Origin: Triplophysa rosa | Taxonomy: Eukaryota > Chordata > Actinopteri > Cypriniformes > Nemacheilidae | Direction: 5' to 3' | DNA length: 64,000 nucleotides | Assembly (NCBI RefSeq): GCF_024868665.1 | Contig: NC_079907.1 | Span: 16,527,093-16,591,092, forward strand | Shown here: positions 46,701 to 54,320 of the stretch, piece after piece | Numbering within the stretch: the stretch's first letter is position 1 | Layout: every line of letters begins with the position of its first letter | Notes under the pieces: model-generated | Told to the model about the DNA's origin: nothing | Database searches by the model: none | What the model saw: only the letters and a program-made list of their open reading frames with translations | Made by a program: the position numbers and the translations under genes

Positions 46701-49348
46701 GAAAAAGTCATTGAAAGTCCTTGAATTTGGTGTTGATGAAAGTGTGGGAACCCTGTATACCTTAAAGAGATGGATAATTTTGTCATTTTTTACTCGCCTA
46801 CATGACGTTCTACACGTTTTAGGTTTCCAGGCCTCCTCATAGACATAATGGTAATAGTTCTGTCAAGGTCCAGAAAAATACTATAAACATTGTTAAAATG
46901 GTCCATCCCGAAATAAATGGTCCCCATTACGAAGATGCTGGGAGGTCTTAAAACATGTTGAACGTCATGTGGATGAGTAAAAAATGACAAAATTTAGATT
47001 TTTGGGTGAACCTTAAATAATTTGATTTGATGAAATTTTAATTATTGACATTGCACAAGTGTTTAATACAAACCCGATTCCAAAAAAGTTGGGACACTGT
47101 ACAAATTGTGAATAAAAAAGGAATGCAATAATTTACGAATCTCATAAACTTATATTTTATTCACAATAGAATATAGATAACATATCAAATGTTGAAAGTG
47201 AGACATTTTGAAATATCATGCCAAATATTGGCTCATTTTGGATTTCATGAGAGCTACACATTCCAAAAAAGTTGGGACAGGTAGCAATAAGAGGCCGGAA
47301 AAGTTAAATGTACATATAAGGAACAGCTGGAGGACCAATTTGCAACTTATTAGGTCAATTGGTAACATGATTGGGTATAAAAAGAGCCTCTCAGAGTGGC
47401 AGTGTCTCTCAGAAGTCAAGATGTGCAGATGATCACCAATTCCCCCAATGCTGCGGCGAAAAATAGTGGAGCAATATTAGAAAGGAGTTTCTCAGAGAAA
47501 AATTGCAAATAGTTTGAAGTTATCATCATCTACAGTGCATAATATCATCCAAAGATTCAGAGAATCTGGAACAATCTCTGTGCGTAAGGGTCAAGGACGG
47601 AAAACCATACTGGATGCCCGTGATCTTCGGGCCCTTAGACGGCACTGCATCACATACAGGAATGCTACTGTAATGGAAATCACAACATGGGCTCAGGAAT
47701 ACTTCCAGAAAACATTGTCGGTGAACACAATCCACCGTGCCATTCGCCGTTGCCGGCTAAAACTCTATAGGTCAAAAAAGAAGCCATATCTAAACATGAT
47801 CCAGAAGCGCAGGCGTTTTCTCTGGGCCAAGGCTCATTTAAAATGGACTGTGGCAAAGTGGAAAACTGTTCTTTGGTCAGACGAATCAAAATTTGAAGTT
47901 CTTTTTGGAAAACTGGGACGCCATGTCATCCGGACTAAAGAGGACAAGGACAACCCAATTTGTTATCAGCGCTCAGTTCAGAAGCCTGCATCTCTGATGG
48001 TATGGGGTTGCATGAGTGCGTGTGGCATGGGCAGCTTACACATCTGGAAAGGCACCATCAATGCTGAAAGGTATATCCAAGTTCTAGAACAACATATGCT
48101 CCCATCCAGACGTCGTCTCTTTCAGGGAAGACCTTGCATTTTCCAACATGACAATGCCAGACCACATACTGCATCAATTACAACATCATGGCTGCGTAGA
48201 AGAAGGATCCGGGTACTGAAATGGCCAGCCTGCAGTCCAGATCTTTCACCCATAGAAAACATTTGGCGCATCATAAAGAGGAAGATGCGACAAAGAAGAC
48301 CTAAGACAGTCGAGCAATTAGAAGCCTGTATTAGACAAGAATGGGACAACATTCCTATTCCTAAACTTGAGCAACTTGTCTCCTCAGTCCCCAGACGTTT
48401 GCAGACTGTTATAAAAAGAAGAGGGGATGCCACACAGTGGTAAACTTGGCCTTGTCCCAACTTTTTTGAGATGTGTTGATGCCATGAAATTTAAAATCAA
48501 CTTATTTTTCCCTTAAAATGATACATTCTCTCAGTTTAAACATTTGATATGTCATCTATGTTGTATTCTGAATAAAATATTGAAATTTGAAACTTCCACA
48601 TCATTGCATTCTGTTTTTATTCACAATTTGTACAGTGTCCCAACTTTTTTGGAATCGGGTTTGTATTTGGTTTGTACTTTTTGCTGCAGTGGTCAGAATG
48701 AAAAAATTAAAATTGATGTTATCTGTATAATTTAATGATGTTTCAAAGACTGTCTTGTATGTGTGAATAGAGAGAAAAAGCCCCCGCCCTTCTGAACAAA
48801 CTAGTTAATATGGTCATTGTCACAAATTTGCTTACATTTGATTAGTGACTAAAAACATTGAATTTTACATAATTATTTGGTTTCCAAACCCTAAATCTTT
48901 GTTTTTTCCAAGTTTAAATTACAGTCCAGATTTTCAAAGTCCTTGTTTTGGAGATGTTCAACCTGATATGCAGGAATTTGTAACTATTTTACAAGGCATA
49001 TACTGTAATTCATATGAACTTGTAAAATGTGAATTGTACAAAAACACAATTATTATAGAAAAACACAATACTGAAGCCCCTCCGCTAAACCCTAACCTCA
49101 CTCGTGCGAAAGCAAATCTTGAAATGCATGACTTGAACTGAATAATGACAGAAGGCAGTTAATAAGAGCCTAGAAAAGCATCCCTGGCTTGATAAAATGC
49201 CAAGAGTACATTTTTCAAAAGTTGCTGCGATTTAACAGTTTGACATTTTCTTTACATACATTAATATTCATAATTAGCGACTCAGTTTTGAGTCTTTTAA
49301 AATGTCTAATTTTCTGTTTGTTTTCATTAGAATAAATTCATCAAATGA
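27251..49348 (+). CDS. RAI1/TCF20-family chromatin protein, four coding exons, about 900 aa
   Basis: Exons 27251-29791, 30724-30817, 40658-40707 and probably 49331-49348 join in compatible phases. The start is the first ATG after an acceptor (TTTCAG at 27245). The N-terminal 400 residues are low in recognisable motifs. About residue 410 there is KLPPRARRGMRLGAIVQNI, then about residue 610 EPEIKLK and TVVNYPEES, all blocks shared with RAI1 and TCF20. From about residue 699 an extended PHD finger follows: CCLCGG, LGDLHGPYYPE, WLHEDCGIWS, CSTCQNKGATLGC, GCPNKYHFTCA and CRKHK. This domain binds nucleosomes or modified histones in the nucleus. The protein is about half the length of mammalian RAI1 or TCF20 and lacks their long glutamine-rich N-terminus. 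The neighbouring mprip favours RAI1, since both lie on human 17p11.2, but orthology is unproven. Confidence 0.82.
28678..28755 (+). repeat. in-frame 13-codon tandem duplication in the RAI1-like exon
   Basis: NDKTTVRLQKEET is encoded twice in a row. The two 39-bp copies differ at few positions, so it is a recent in-frame duplication within a basic, low-complexity part of the protein. Confidence 0.9.
29792..30723 (+). other. RAI1-like intron 1 with MITE fragments
   Basis: Mostly AT-rich. 29950-30080 and 30607-30702 carry pieces resembling fish TTAA-type MITEs, for example GGCATGAGGGTAATG and GGTGAACTATTC. No exon is visible. Confidence 0.4.
30724..30817 (+). CDS. RAI1-like exon 2, ePHD zinc-binding part
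   Basis: Flanked by TTTTTTTTCAG and GTAAGA. Encodes ICSTCQNKGATLGCVFKGC followed by PNKYHFTCAMQS, the second zinc-binding block of the extended PHD finger, in phase with the exon that ends at 29791. It is followed by a 9.8-kb intron swollen by transposons. Confidence 0.9.
30932..31024 (+). repeat. left arm, first part, of an inverted repeat (partner 39821-40186)
   Basis: GGGATCAGAATTGTTGCAAT onward matches the reverse complement of about 40100-40186. The match stops at ATCCACATATG (31024) and resumes at 33112, after a stretch that contains a tandem array and a Tc1 element. Confidence 0.85.
31025..31512 (+). repeat. internal part of the same repeat with a 22-bp tandem array
   Basis: About seven units of ATTTGTGGATCGCTTTCTGT (22-bp period) run from 31138 to about 31300. 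The rest includes CCAATCACG and AACATGGCGGC, which look promoter-like. This segment is absent from the partner copy at 39821-40186. Confidence 0.7.
31515..33109 (-). mobile_element. Tc1-like transposon, copy 1, intact
   Basis: 1595 bp. The inverted terminal repeats begin CAAACCCGATTCCAAAAAAG and are flanked by TA on both sides (31513-31514, 33110-33111). The minus strand carries an open transposase gene. The copy at 47069-48663 has exactly the same length. Good candidate for a recently active element. Confidence 0.95.
31735..32757 (-). CDS. Tc1-like DD34E transposase, open reading frame
   Basis: 340 residues from the ATG at 32757 (MGRGSPIPP). The frame is open upstream to 32970, but those 71 codons read through the terminal-repeat region and I leave them out. 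The N-terminus has a homeodomain-like helix-turn-helix (GVSQRKIAKSLKLSSSTVHN) and a second DNA-binding segment. The catalytic residues are in LWSDESKFE (Asp), FQHDNARPH (Asp) and SPDLSPIENIW (Glu). A basic stretch near the middle may serve as a nuclear localisation signal. It cuts at the terminal repeats and inserts at TA. The frame has full family length and no visible lesion. Confidence 0.95.
   Translation of the reverse strand: MGRGSPIPPMLRRKIVEQYQKGVSQRKIAKSLKLSSSTVHNIIQRFRESGTISVRKGQGRKTILDARDLRALRRHCITYRNATVMEITTWAQEYFQKTLSVNTIHRAIRRCRLKLYRSKKKPYLNMIQKRRRFLWAKAHLKWTVAKWKTVLWSDESKFEVLFGKLGRHVIRTKEDKDNPSCYQRSVQKPASLMVWGCMSACGMGSLHIWKGTINAERYIQVLEQHMLPSRRRLFQGRPCIFQHDNARPHTASITTSWLRRRRIRVLKWPACSPDLSPIENIWRIIKRKMRQRRPKTVEQLEACIRQERDNIPIPKLEQLVSSVPRRLQTVIKRRGDATQW
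33112..33372 (+). repeat. left arm, second part, of the inverted repeat
   Basis: CTACTCCGTAATGATTGC to GCACACTCAGCG matches the reverse complement of 39821-40095 at high identity. It is the continuation of 30932-31024. Ordinary intron follows to about 33820 with nothing recognisable. Confidence 0.85.
33825..35135 (-). mobile_element. LINE 3' fragment, split by a MITE
   Basis: On the minus strand, 35135-34840 reads like the C-terminal end of a fish LINE ORF2 and its untranslated region (CTGCTGCCATCTGG; CCCTCAGGTC). 34150-33825 continues with a 3' end containing GGGCAATAAAGCTCC. The 34152-34824 MITE interrupts it. The reading frame is broken. Rex1-like or RTE-like are both possible. Confidence 0.55.
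34152..34824. mobile_element. Tc1/mariner-type MITE with about 118-bp terminal inverted repeats
   Basis: The left end CAGTGGCTTGCAAAAGTATT and the right end are inverted copies of each other for about 118 bp with very few differences. The right end abuts TA, and the left end lies two bases after TA. There is no transposase in 673 bp; it is a deletion derivative mobilised in trans. Confidence 0.88.
35350..35875 (+). mobile_element. old hAT 3' end related to the intact hAT next to it
   Basis: Blocks such as GTTCTGCATTTA, CAATAAA, ACCGCGCTATTGA and CACCGCAAGG appear in the same order as in the 3' part of the hAT element (38930-39181) but with many differences. It is an older relative lying about 110 bp upstream of the younger insertion. 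Confidence 0.6.
35984..39181 (+). mobile_element. BED-finger hAT element with its own transposase gene
   Basis: Ends TAGGGCTGTCGCGGTAACC and GGTTGGGAAATTTCCC...CGACAGCCCTA are inverted and flanked by a perfect 8-bp duplication CGGGACAC (35976-35983, 39182-39189). At 3198 bp with a transposase gene it is a potentially autonomous type, but the gene is broken (next entry). It lies in the long RAI1-like intron, sense to the gene. Confidence 0.92.
36236..38564 (+). pseudogene. hAT (ZBED-like) transposase, broken by small insertions
   Basis: The first exon has a BED zinc finger (VWEYFGF, CKIC and the His pair in RYHLANCH). The RNase H-like core begins with FYSATTDMWSS (first Asp). Two frame breaks near 36825 and 36903 follow. 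Then come TTDNGANIV (second Asp) and NCFGHNLHLAV. An intron (37245-37739, GTGAGT...TTTAG) separates these from DCATRWGS. The C-terminal dimerisation domain is clear (LSWWRENQGRFPMLS, STPSERVFSAAGN). A further single-base insertion near 38567 removes the last few residues. Because of these shifts it cannot give full-length protein. The family is that of vertebrate ZBED/hAT transposases. Confidence 0.9.
39420..39590 (+). repeat. further hAT-end relative
   Basis: GCCAATAAATAAA, TGTGTCATTTAAAA and AACACGCTATACTGA echo the 3' end of the hAT at 38930-39181. It is strongly diverged, so the assignment is weak. Confidence 0.4.
39761..39810 (+). repeat. terminal fragment of the CAGTGTTGGG hAT family
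   Basis: CAGTGTTGGGTAAGTTACT is the same terminus type as the hAT at 3767-6774 (right end read inward). Only about 50 bp remain before it meets the inverted-repeat arm. Confidence 0.6.
39821..40186 (-). repeat. right arm of the inverted repeat (partner 30932-33372)
   Basis: 366 bp that match, in reverse complement and at an estimated identity near 90 per cent, the two-part left arm 30932-31024 plus 33112-33372. It lacks the internal 31025-31512 segment and the Tc1 insertion. No exon is duplicated with it. Confidence 0.88.
40187..40657 (+). other. RAI1-like intron 2, 3' part
   Basis: AT-rich, with no recognisable element. Ends in the acceptor of the exon at 40658. Confidence 0.4.
40658..40707 (+). 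CDS. RAI1-like exon 3, end of ePHD
   Basis: Preceded by TTTTAAG and followed by GTATGT. It encodes GCVLNEENFSMKCRKHK, matching the EENFS-x-KC-x-KHK end of RAI1/TCF20 PHD fingers. Fifty bases; it sits between two transposon-filled introns. Confidence 0.9.
41057..41250 (+). pseudogene. BED zinc-finger exon of a hAT transposase, remnant
   Basis: VWKHFGFIV, then CRHC and HLLHLHPEKFH form a complete BED finger. The frame continues upstream (YYKSD) without an ATG and ends near a GTGAGT donor at 41251. The catalytic core is missing from the element, so this is the DNA-binding exon of a deleted transposase gene. Confidence 0.75.
41533..42757. mobile_element. nested hAT element with minisatellite, 1225 bp
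   Basis: Ends TAGGGCTGCAACTAATGATT and GATTAGTTGTTGCAGCCCTA. They are flanked by a perfect 8-bp duplication CACTTATG (41525-41532, 42758-42765). Subterminal ATCGAT-rich palindromes are present (42678-42745). About half of the element is a tandem array (42085-42640). A piece of another hAT-type end with GTACTTAAGTACAGTACT lies at about 41830-41958. Confidence 0.9.
42085..42640. repeat. minisatellite, about nine units of 44-60 bp, inside hAT
   Basis: GACTTTAAAACTGCGCA recurs at about 42129, 42189, 42247, 42291, 42351, 42410, 42453, 42497 and 42558, with CTGCACGGAGAGACACGT between. Unit length alternates because some units carry an extra ATGCATGCACCGA or CGCATCCA block. Reading frames across it are artefacts. 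Confidence 0.9.
42926..43652. repeat. two Tc1/mariner-type MITE fragments, back to back
   Basis: 42926-43125 begins CAGTGAGGGAAATAATTATT, a fish Tc1-type terminus, with no matching right end here. 43130-43652 ends GGGGTGTGTAAACTTTTGAG followed by CACGACTGT, another Tc1-type terminus, with an inner copy of GGGGCGTGTAAACTTTTG at 43440. Decayed remnants. Confidence 0.55.
43669..46755. mobile_element. DNA transposon with CAGGGTT ends, 3087 bp, hosting a hAT
   Basis: The left end CAGGGTTTCCACCCTT and the right end GTGTGGGAACCCTG are inverted. Subterminal repeats CTTGAAAGT and ACTTTCAAG-type occur on both sides. The direct flanks share TATACC (43663-43668, 46756-46761), which is 6 bp rather than 8. 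No transposase is seen. A hAT (44847-45880) lies inside. Confidence 0.7.
44847..45880. mobile_element. nested hAT element, 1034 bp
   Basis: Ends TAGTGTTGTCACCAGTA and TTCTTTTAATAACACTA are imperfect inverted repeats. They are flanked by TCAGGTAC and CCAGGTAC (44839-44846, 45881-45888), an 8-bp duplication with one mismatch. GGTACCG/CGGTACC motifs crowd the right end. No transposase. Confidence 0.75.
46766..47012. repeat. foldback MITE with TTAA target duplication
   Basis: TTAA flanks both sides (46762-46765, 47013-47016). Long imperfect inverted arms contain TTTTGTCATTTTTTACTC and CATGACGTTC on both strands. The right end carries the GGTTCACCCAAAAAT motif of a common fish TTAA-type MITE; pieces of it occur elsewhere in this window. 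A piggyBac-like or Kolobok-like mobiliser is likely. Confidence 0.75.
47069..48663 (+). mobile_element. Tc1-like transposon, copy 2
   Basis: 1595 bp with CAAACCCGATTCC ends and TA on both sides (47067-47068, 48664-48665). Same family and same length as 31515-33109, in the opposite orientation. Its transposase gene has two nonsense codons. Confidence 0.95.
47421..48443 (+). pseudogene. Tc1-like transposase with two premature stops
   Basis: Aligns with the 340-residue intact copy without indels. The fourth codon is TGA (47430-47432) and codon 20 is TAG (47478-47480), both in the helix-turn-helix region. Downstream the frame is open and the catalytic SDESKF, QHDNARPH and SPIENIW are unchanged. 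A downstream start could give only a truncated protein without the first DNA-binding helix. Confidence 0.92.
48666..49330 (+). other. RAI1-like intron 3, end
   Basis: AT-rich with no recognisable element or exon. Ends in a strong pyrimidine tract and acceptor at 49330. Confidence 0.4.
49331..49348 (+). CDS. probable last coding exon of the RAI1-like gene
   Basis: After a good acceptor (TCTGTTTGTTTTCATTAG) the frame continues NKFIK and then TGA, in phase with the exon ending at 40707. RAI1 proteins also stop within a few residues of the KHK. The alternative is read-through of the donor at 40707. Only RNA evidence would settle it. Confidence 0.5.
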   Translation, partial: NKFIK

Positions 49349-52300
49349 GAAAGAGGATGCTATGCAAGGTCTGTGCTCACTTTCACAAAACATATGAAAC
49401 TGACTGAATGCATGTATACTAATATTTCATAAAAGTCTAAATTCAATTTCTGTGTCATTATAGAGTGATGTTGACCTCTTCAGCTCTATTGGCGTCTTCC
49501 TGTGAGTATGCCAGTCTTCATGAGACCTTCAGAATCTCTCTGTTGCAAGAAAAGCCTCTTCAGAATGCCAACACCCATATACCTTAATGGTTTTTCTATT
49601 GCACTGTTTATCACATCTGTCACTGTCACACAAATGGCACTTTGTAAGACTGGCACTATTGATATTGTATTGCGAGATTGTGATGTTTGGGGTGAATTGC
49701 ACATTTAGGGGCTAAAGCAAAATGCAAATCCTCTAAACCTACAGCACAAGGTCAGTGTCCTAGTTTTATTTGTTTTTGTTTTTTTTAATGTATGTATCTT
49801 ATTTAAATTTGGGGCAAAATCATTCTTATTATTTTGTTGCAAATTATAGTTACGAGACCATATTGTTCATTGTTAATTTATGAAGAAAATGAACTGGATT
49901 TTAATATATCTAAAGTCCCTGATGTCATAATAGGACACAGCAGATTGATTGAAGAAGCTGAAGTGAAGGACAAGAAATGACATGTTTTTCTTCCAAGAAA
50001 GTTATAGAACCCGTGTATATTTAGGTACATGAAAGCACTTTGTAAGGGCACAAGAGGTAGACATTTTTCCTTTTAGAAAATGAGTTTTGACTTAATTTAA
50101 TTCACATGCCCCTAAAATACTTGTCTCTACCAGTTTCTGTTAGACATCCCTACAATATAACCACATTAACACACCAAGACTGAAGTCCAAGATACATTTT
50201 GTACAAGTGTTAACATGATGTAGTTATGTTCATTTTCATCAAATGTATAATAAAAAAAATGCAAGCATCTAGTTTCATACTAAATATTGTGTTATAGTTA
50301 AACTGAATTTTGATTTGGGTTACTAACTTTTTAACCACACAGTGGTGGTGATTTTGTTGTTGGTTCTATGCACTTAATGCAGTTTCTTGATCTTAATACA
50401 CCCGGATTAGGTAATAAAAGCCATCTGCAATAAATGGGCTTTTTCTGTACCTTCCATCTGTAGGTAAGTCGTCATCAATTTTAAACAAGGAAGTTTTCAT
50501 TTGATTAAAAATATTAACATTTAGCACTTTTGTATGAGCAGTAATCTCCTGCTCATTCTATGGTAGTATCTACTATAAAACAAAGAGAACTGGGTCGTTG
50601 AGTTAAGTAAATCTTTTGATTTTGAAGCATCCTTGAACAAAAGCATATCTTTCAACATTTCTGTGTTCAAGATGTATTAATGGGGATTTTGTTAAAGCAT
50701 AATTCTGTTTTCCAAAGATTGTGTTTCTGTGTGTTTTGTCTCTTTTGTTGCTGCTTTGCTAAGACAAATCAGTTTTCTTATAATTTTCTTGAATACAGGA
50801 TGCGTTTCATTGAATTAAATGAAATTCCAAGATGCATTGTGTGAATGTTGTGATGCATCAAACAGTCATTGTTTGTGTCCACAGGCTATTCAAATGTCAA
50901 TTGTGCTCAGTTCAGGACTGACGTGAAATCTCTGCCATTTACAACCTGATGTACATTGGCAGCTGATGATGTGTGGGATGGTCAAATCACACAATGTATA
51001 TTGTATATCATCTCTGTTTGTGTATCTGTGTGCCATACTTAGTTCCCGATTGTATCTGTTCAAATTTTGTGCAAATGTCATTTCTTTTTTGTGAATGGAC
51101 TCTCATCTTACTATCAAAACAAATGTACCAAAAAGTTTTTTTTGAGTGTTTTTCCTTTCAAATGTTATGTAATCTCAGGGCTAAGAAGGGTTGTTTTGCA
51201 TTGTTGTAGACATTCTTACCCCAAAAATTATTTATCCATAACTGACTTAGCCCAGTTGGTCCGTGTAATAAATTGGCTTGTTTTATTTTGCCTAGCAAAC
51301 TGTCAAACTCTCATTGTTTGCTAATACAGTGTTGTTCTCCTGCTAAATGAGGCAGACTGGGGTTAGTTGTCACACAGGCAATACAGTATGTCACAAGGGT
51401 GGTGATTCTACCAATTACACAAATGTATTTTCTCATGCAGTGGTAGTGGTAGTGCAGTGCAGTTTGCTTTAAAACCCTCTTTGATTAAACGTAATTCAAA
51501 TTAAACTTTAATTAAACCTCTTTAATTTTTACATTAATTCTCCAATAATGTATTTTGGTATAAGTTGTTTAGTAAATAAGACAATGAACTCAGGAACATG
51601 TTATAAGAAATGGCAGCACCCCACGCTTGTTTTTCCTAACTGTGGAAATGTTCAGTAGTTGTTTTTGCGGAGTTTAGGGTACATGACTGCAAAATATCAC
51701 CTACATGGTGGTCTCCAATGTGTGAAGCCCACCAAGCCGATTTTACTCATAATACTAAGAAAATTAGTTAGGTTTACTTTTTCATATAACAATAAACCAT
51801 GTAATGTAAATAATTTAAAAAATGATAAGTGTAATGTGTTTTACCAAATTAAAATGTTAAATATACTTATATAATATATAAACTTTTTCATGATTTTTCT
51901 TAATTGATGGTTTACTAAAAATAATTTAAAATGCTTGTGAGAAATTAATTATTCCATTTACATAAGATAAGAATTAGAAGCTTAAAAAATAGATATCACA
52001 CTTTATATTTTTAGTGCATCTAACAAGTAGCCCTCTAGATTTGATCCCTCCAGGTATAGCCCACATTTTCAAAAAGGTTAGAGACCATTGACTTAAATAA
52101 TGATGAAAAATGGAAATATTTACTGGGTTATAGAGTGTGACAAGTAGCATAGTCTCTCCTAAATTTTGGCTGTGAATATGTGAAAATGTTGTAGAAAGTG
52201 TTCTTAATGGCATATTAAATCATCTCACCATCTTTATTTATTATAAGATTGGGGTAGCGGTTCATTTAGATTTGTCAATGGAGTATTCCTTTATAATGTT

Positions 52301-52400
52301 GCATTAAATAATGAGCTTTTAAATTATGTTTACACAACATAAGATTGTACACTTGTAAAATGCAATCCACAGGAAAGAAATATTACCAAAACCAGTCATT
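49349..52400 (+). other. probable 3' UTR of the RAI1-like gene and intergenic sequence
   Basis: No coding potential recognised. AATAAA occurs near 50414 and 51267, so the transcript could end there. 52060-52290 resembles a decayed TTAA-type MITE. Confidence 0.35.
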
Positions 52401-54320
52401 CAGCCCTTAAAAACATGCACACTTTTGGTCAAGATTTATTTCTGAATAAATCTGAATTTACAGGAAGACAGTTGTATTGCAAAGACAGGAGTTGGATGAG
52501 TTTCAGAGTTTGTTTCAAGACCAATCAAAAATACCACCACAAACCAAAAGCTTGAGCACAACCAGCAGAACAAAGTTCAATTGATCGTCAAATCCTCCTT
52601 GTTCAGCTTTCATGTTACTGAAGATTAGAATGTAAATACTGCTGTATGCATTTCATATCTAATCTTATGGTCAGGAAGCATAAATGTACTAATGCCAGCA
52701 GAGTTGCAAAATGTTTCCTGCATGTAAAAACAGGATTTTATGCTGATCTCTTGTAGACCAATGGCCCAGATTTGAAGCAAAGTGATCTCATTTTTTTTGA
52801 GTGTAGAAAGGTCATGCAAACATGTACACAAAAATAAAACACAAATACATCAATTCTAATAAAAACCAGTTTGTTTGTCTTCAAGGCATTAAATTAAACG
52901 GCAAACTGAATTTCTCAGCAAGGCTCAAGTCTGCCCTCTACAGTACTTTAAACCTCTCCTGAATATTGCGTACAGTACCGGCTTTTCCAGGTAGTTCAGT
53001 GAAATAAACACAACAACAGCACACAAACACGACACAACAAAACTAACAATTATTCATTTGGCTCGATGTTTAGCCCTAAGTCATCTACTACAATTTCACT
53101 CTGACACATTATGCAAGAAATTGTGACGGCAAGAATTTCACATTACAACAGTTTTCACGTATCTTAAATGTTTTTTCTTCAATAAATTTGTTTTCGTCAT
53201 CATGCAAACATTAGAATGTGATTGTGCACATCTTCAGTCTTTAGAGTTTGTGTTTTTAAACCAATGTATAAAAAAACAAAGACTTTAAAGGGGGAAGAAA
53301 AAGAACTGAAATTGGTAGGCAAAATGTCTTCAAAGAGATATGTTTACCATTACACCAGATCACTGTTTTTGCAACAGAAATTTCTCAACAAAGTAAAACG
53401 TCAAAACGATAAAGAAACCAAACTTCAGCTTTTTCAGTGTTGCTATCGAAAAACTATTTCAAGAAAAAAAGAAAAAGTTTTCAAATTATAGTGCTGAGAA
53501 ATACAAAGTGAATTTGGCACGACAAGTACCAAAATAAATAAGCACAAACATCCTCAACTACTTTACAACTGAAAAAATATATTTCTCAATACTAAGAATC
53601 CTGATAAATGAAGGAAATTCAAAACAACAGTCTACAGGTCAGAATTAGAATCACTTGAAGTAGGCTTACATGCAATACCCATCACATGACCGAAACATGT
53701 CACAACCTCCTCGGGTTTTGTTGCATGTACTGAACATTTCAGTAAATCAAACTAAATATTATCGCACAAACACCCACTCACATGATACCTCAGATATCAT
53801 AACATCAAACATTTGAAGTCTTCCTGATTTGTGTTTCTTGGTCACAAAAATGATTTTCAACATGTTCCTCGTAAGAACGTAGACCCCCTTTGCGCTCATC
53901 GTTTTTTGCTTCATGTATTGCTGTAGAGAAGTTTCAGGGAAGCCCCAATACATCTTCCCACGAACTGTTTGAACTGCTTTCAAGCTTATAAATCTTCATC
54001 TCAATCCACTCTTTTATTGGTTCATTGTTTATTCATGAGTAACAAAGTACAACCTGCTCAGTATTTGTTCTTTTCTGCAGAAGTGCATAAATACCCGTCA
54101 GGAATGTTAACAAAGATGCACAGCTAAAGGCTGCTCACAACTCATAAACTCTGAAGAATCAAATACTGACTAAACTAAGCTTATCTTCATTCACTGTGAA
54201 TGAATGCCACTACAAGAATCTGCGAAATCCTTCTAGTAGGTGTGCAAAAGTTTTATTCACACGTGAGTGTGTCTGGTTTTGTAAATATGTGAAGCTGTGA
54301 ATGAACTTGTGTGGTTTAAG
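52401..54320 (-). other. probable 3' UTR of the SBK1-like gene
   Basis: Non-coding, AT-rich, downstream of the kinase stop on the minus strand. TTTATT (AATAAA on the minus strand) occurs near 52434 and 54022. No other feature is recognised. Confidence 0.35.
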
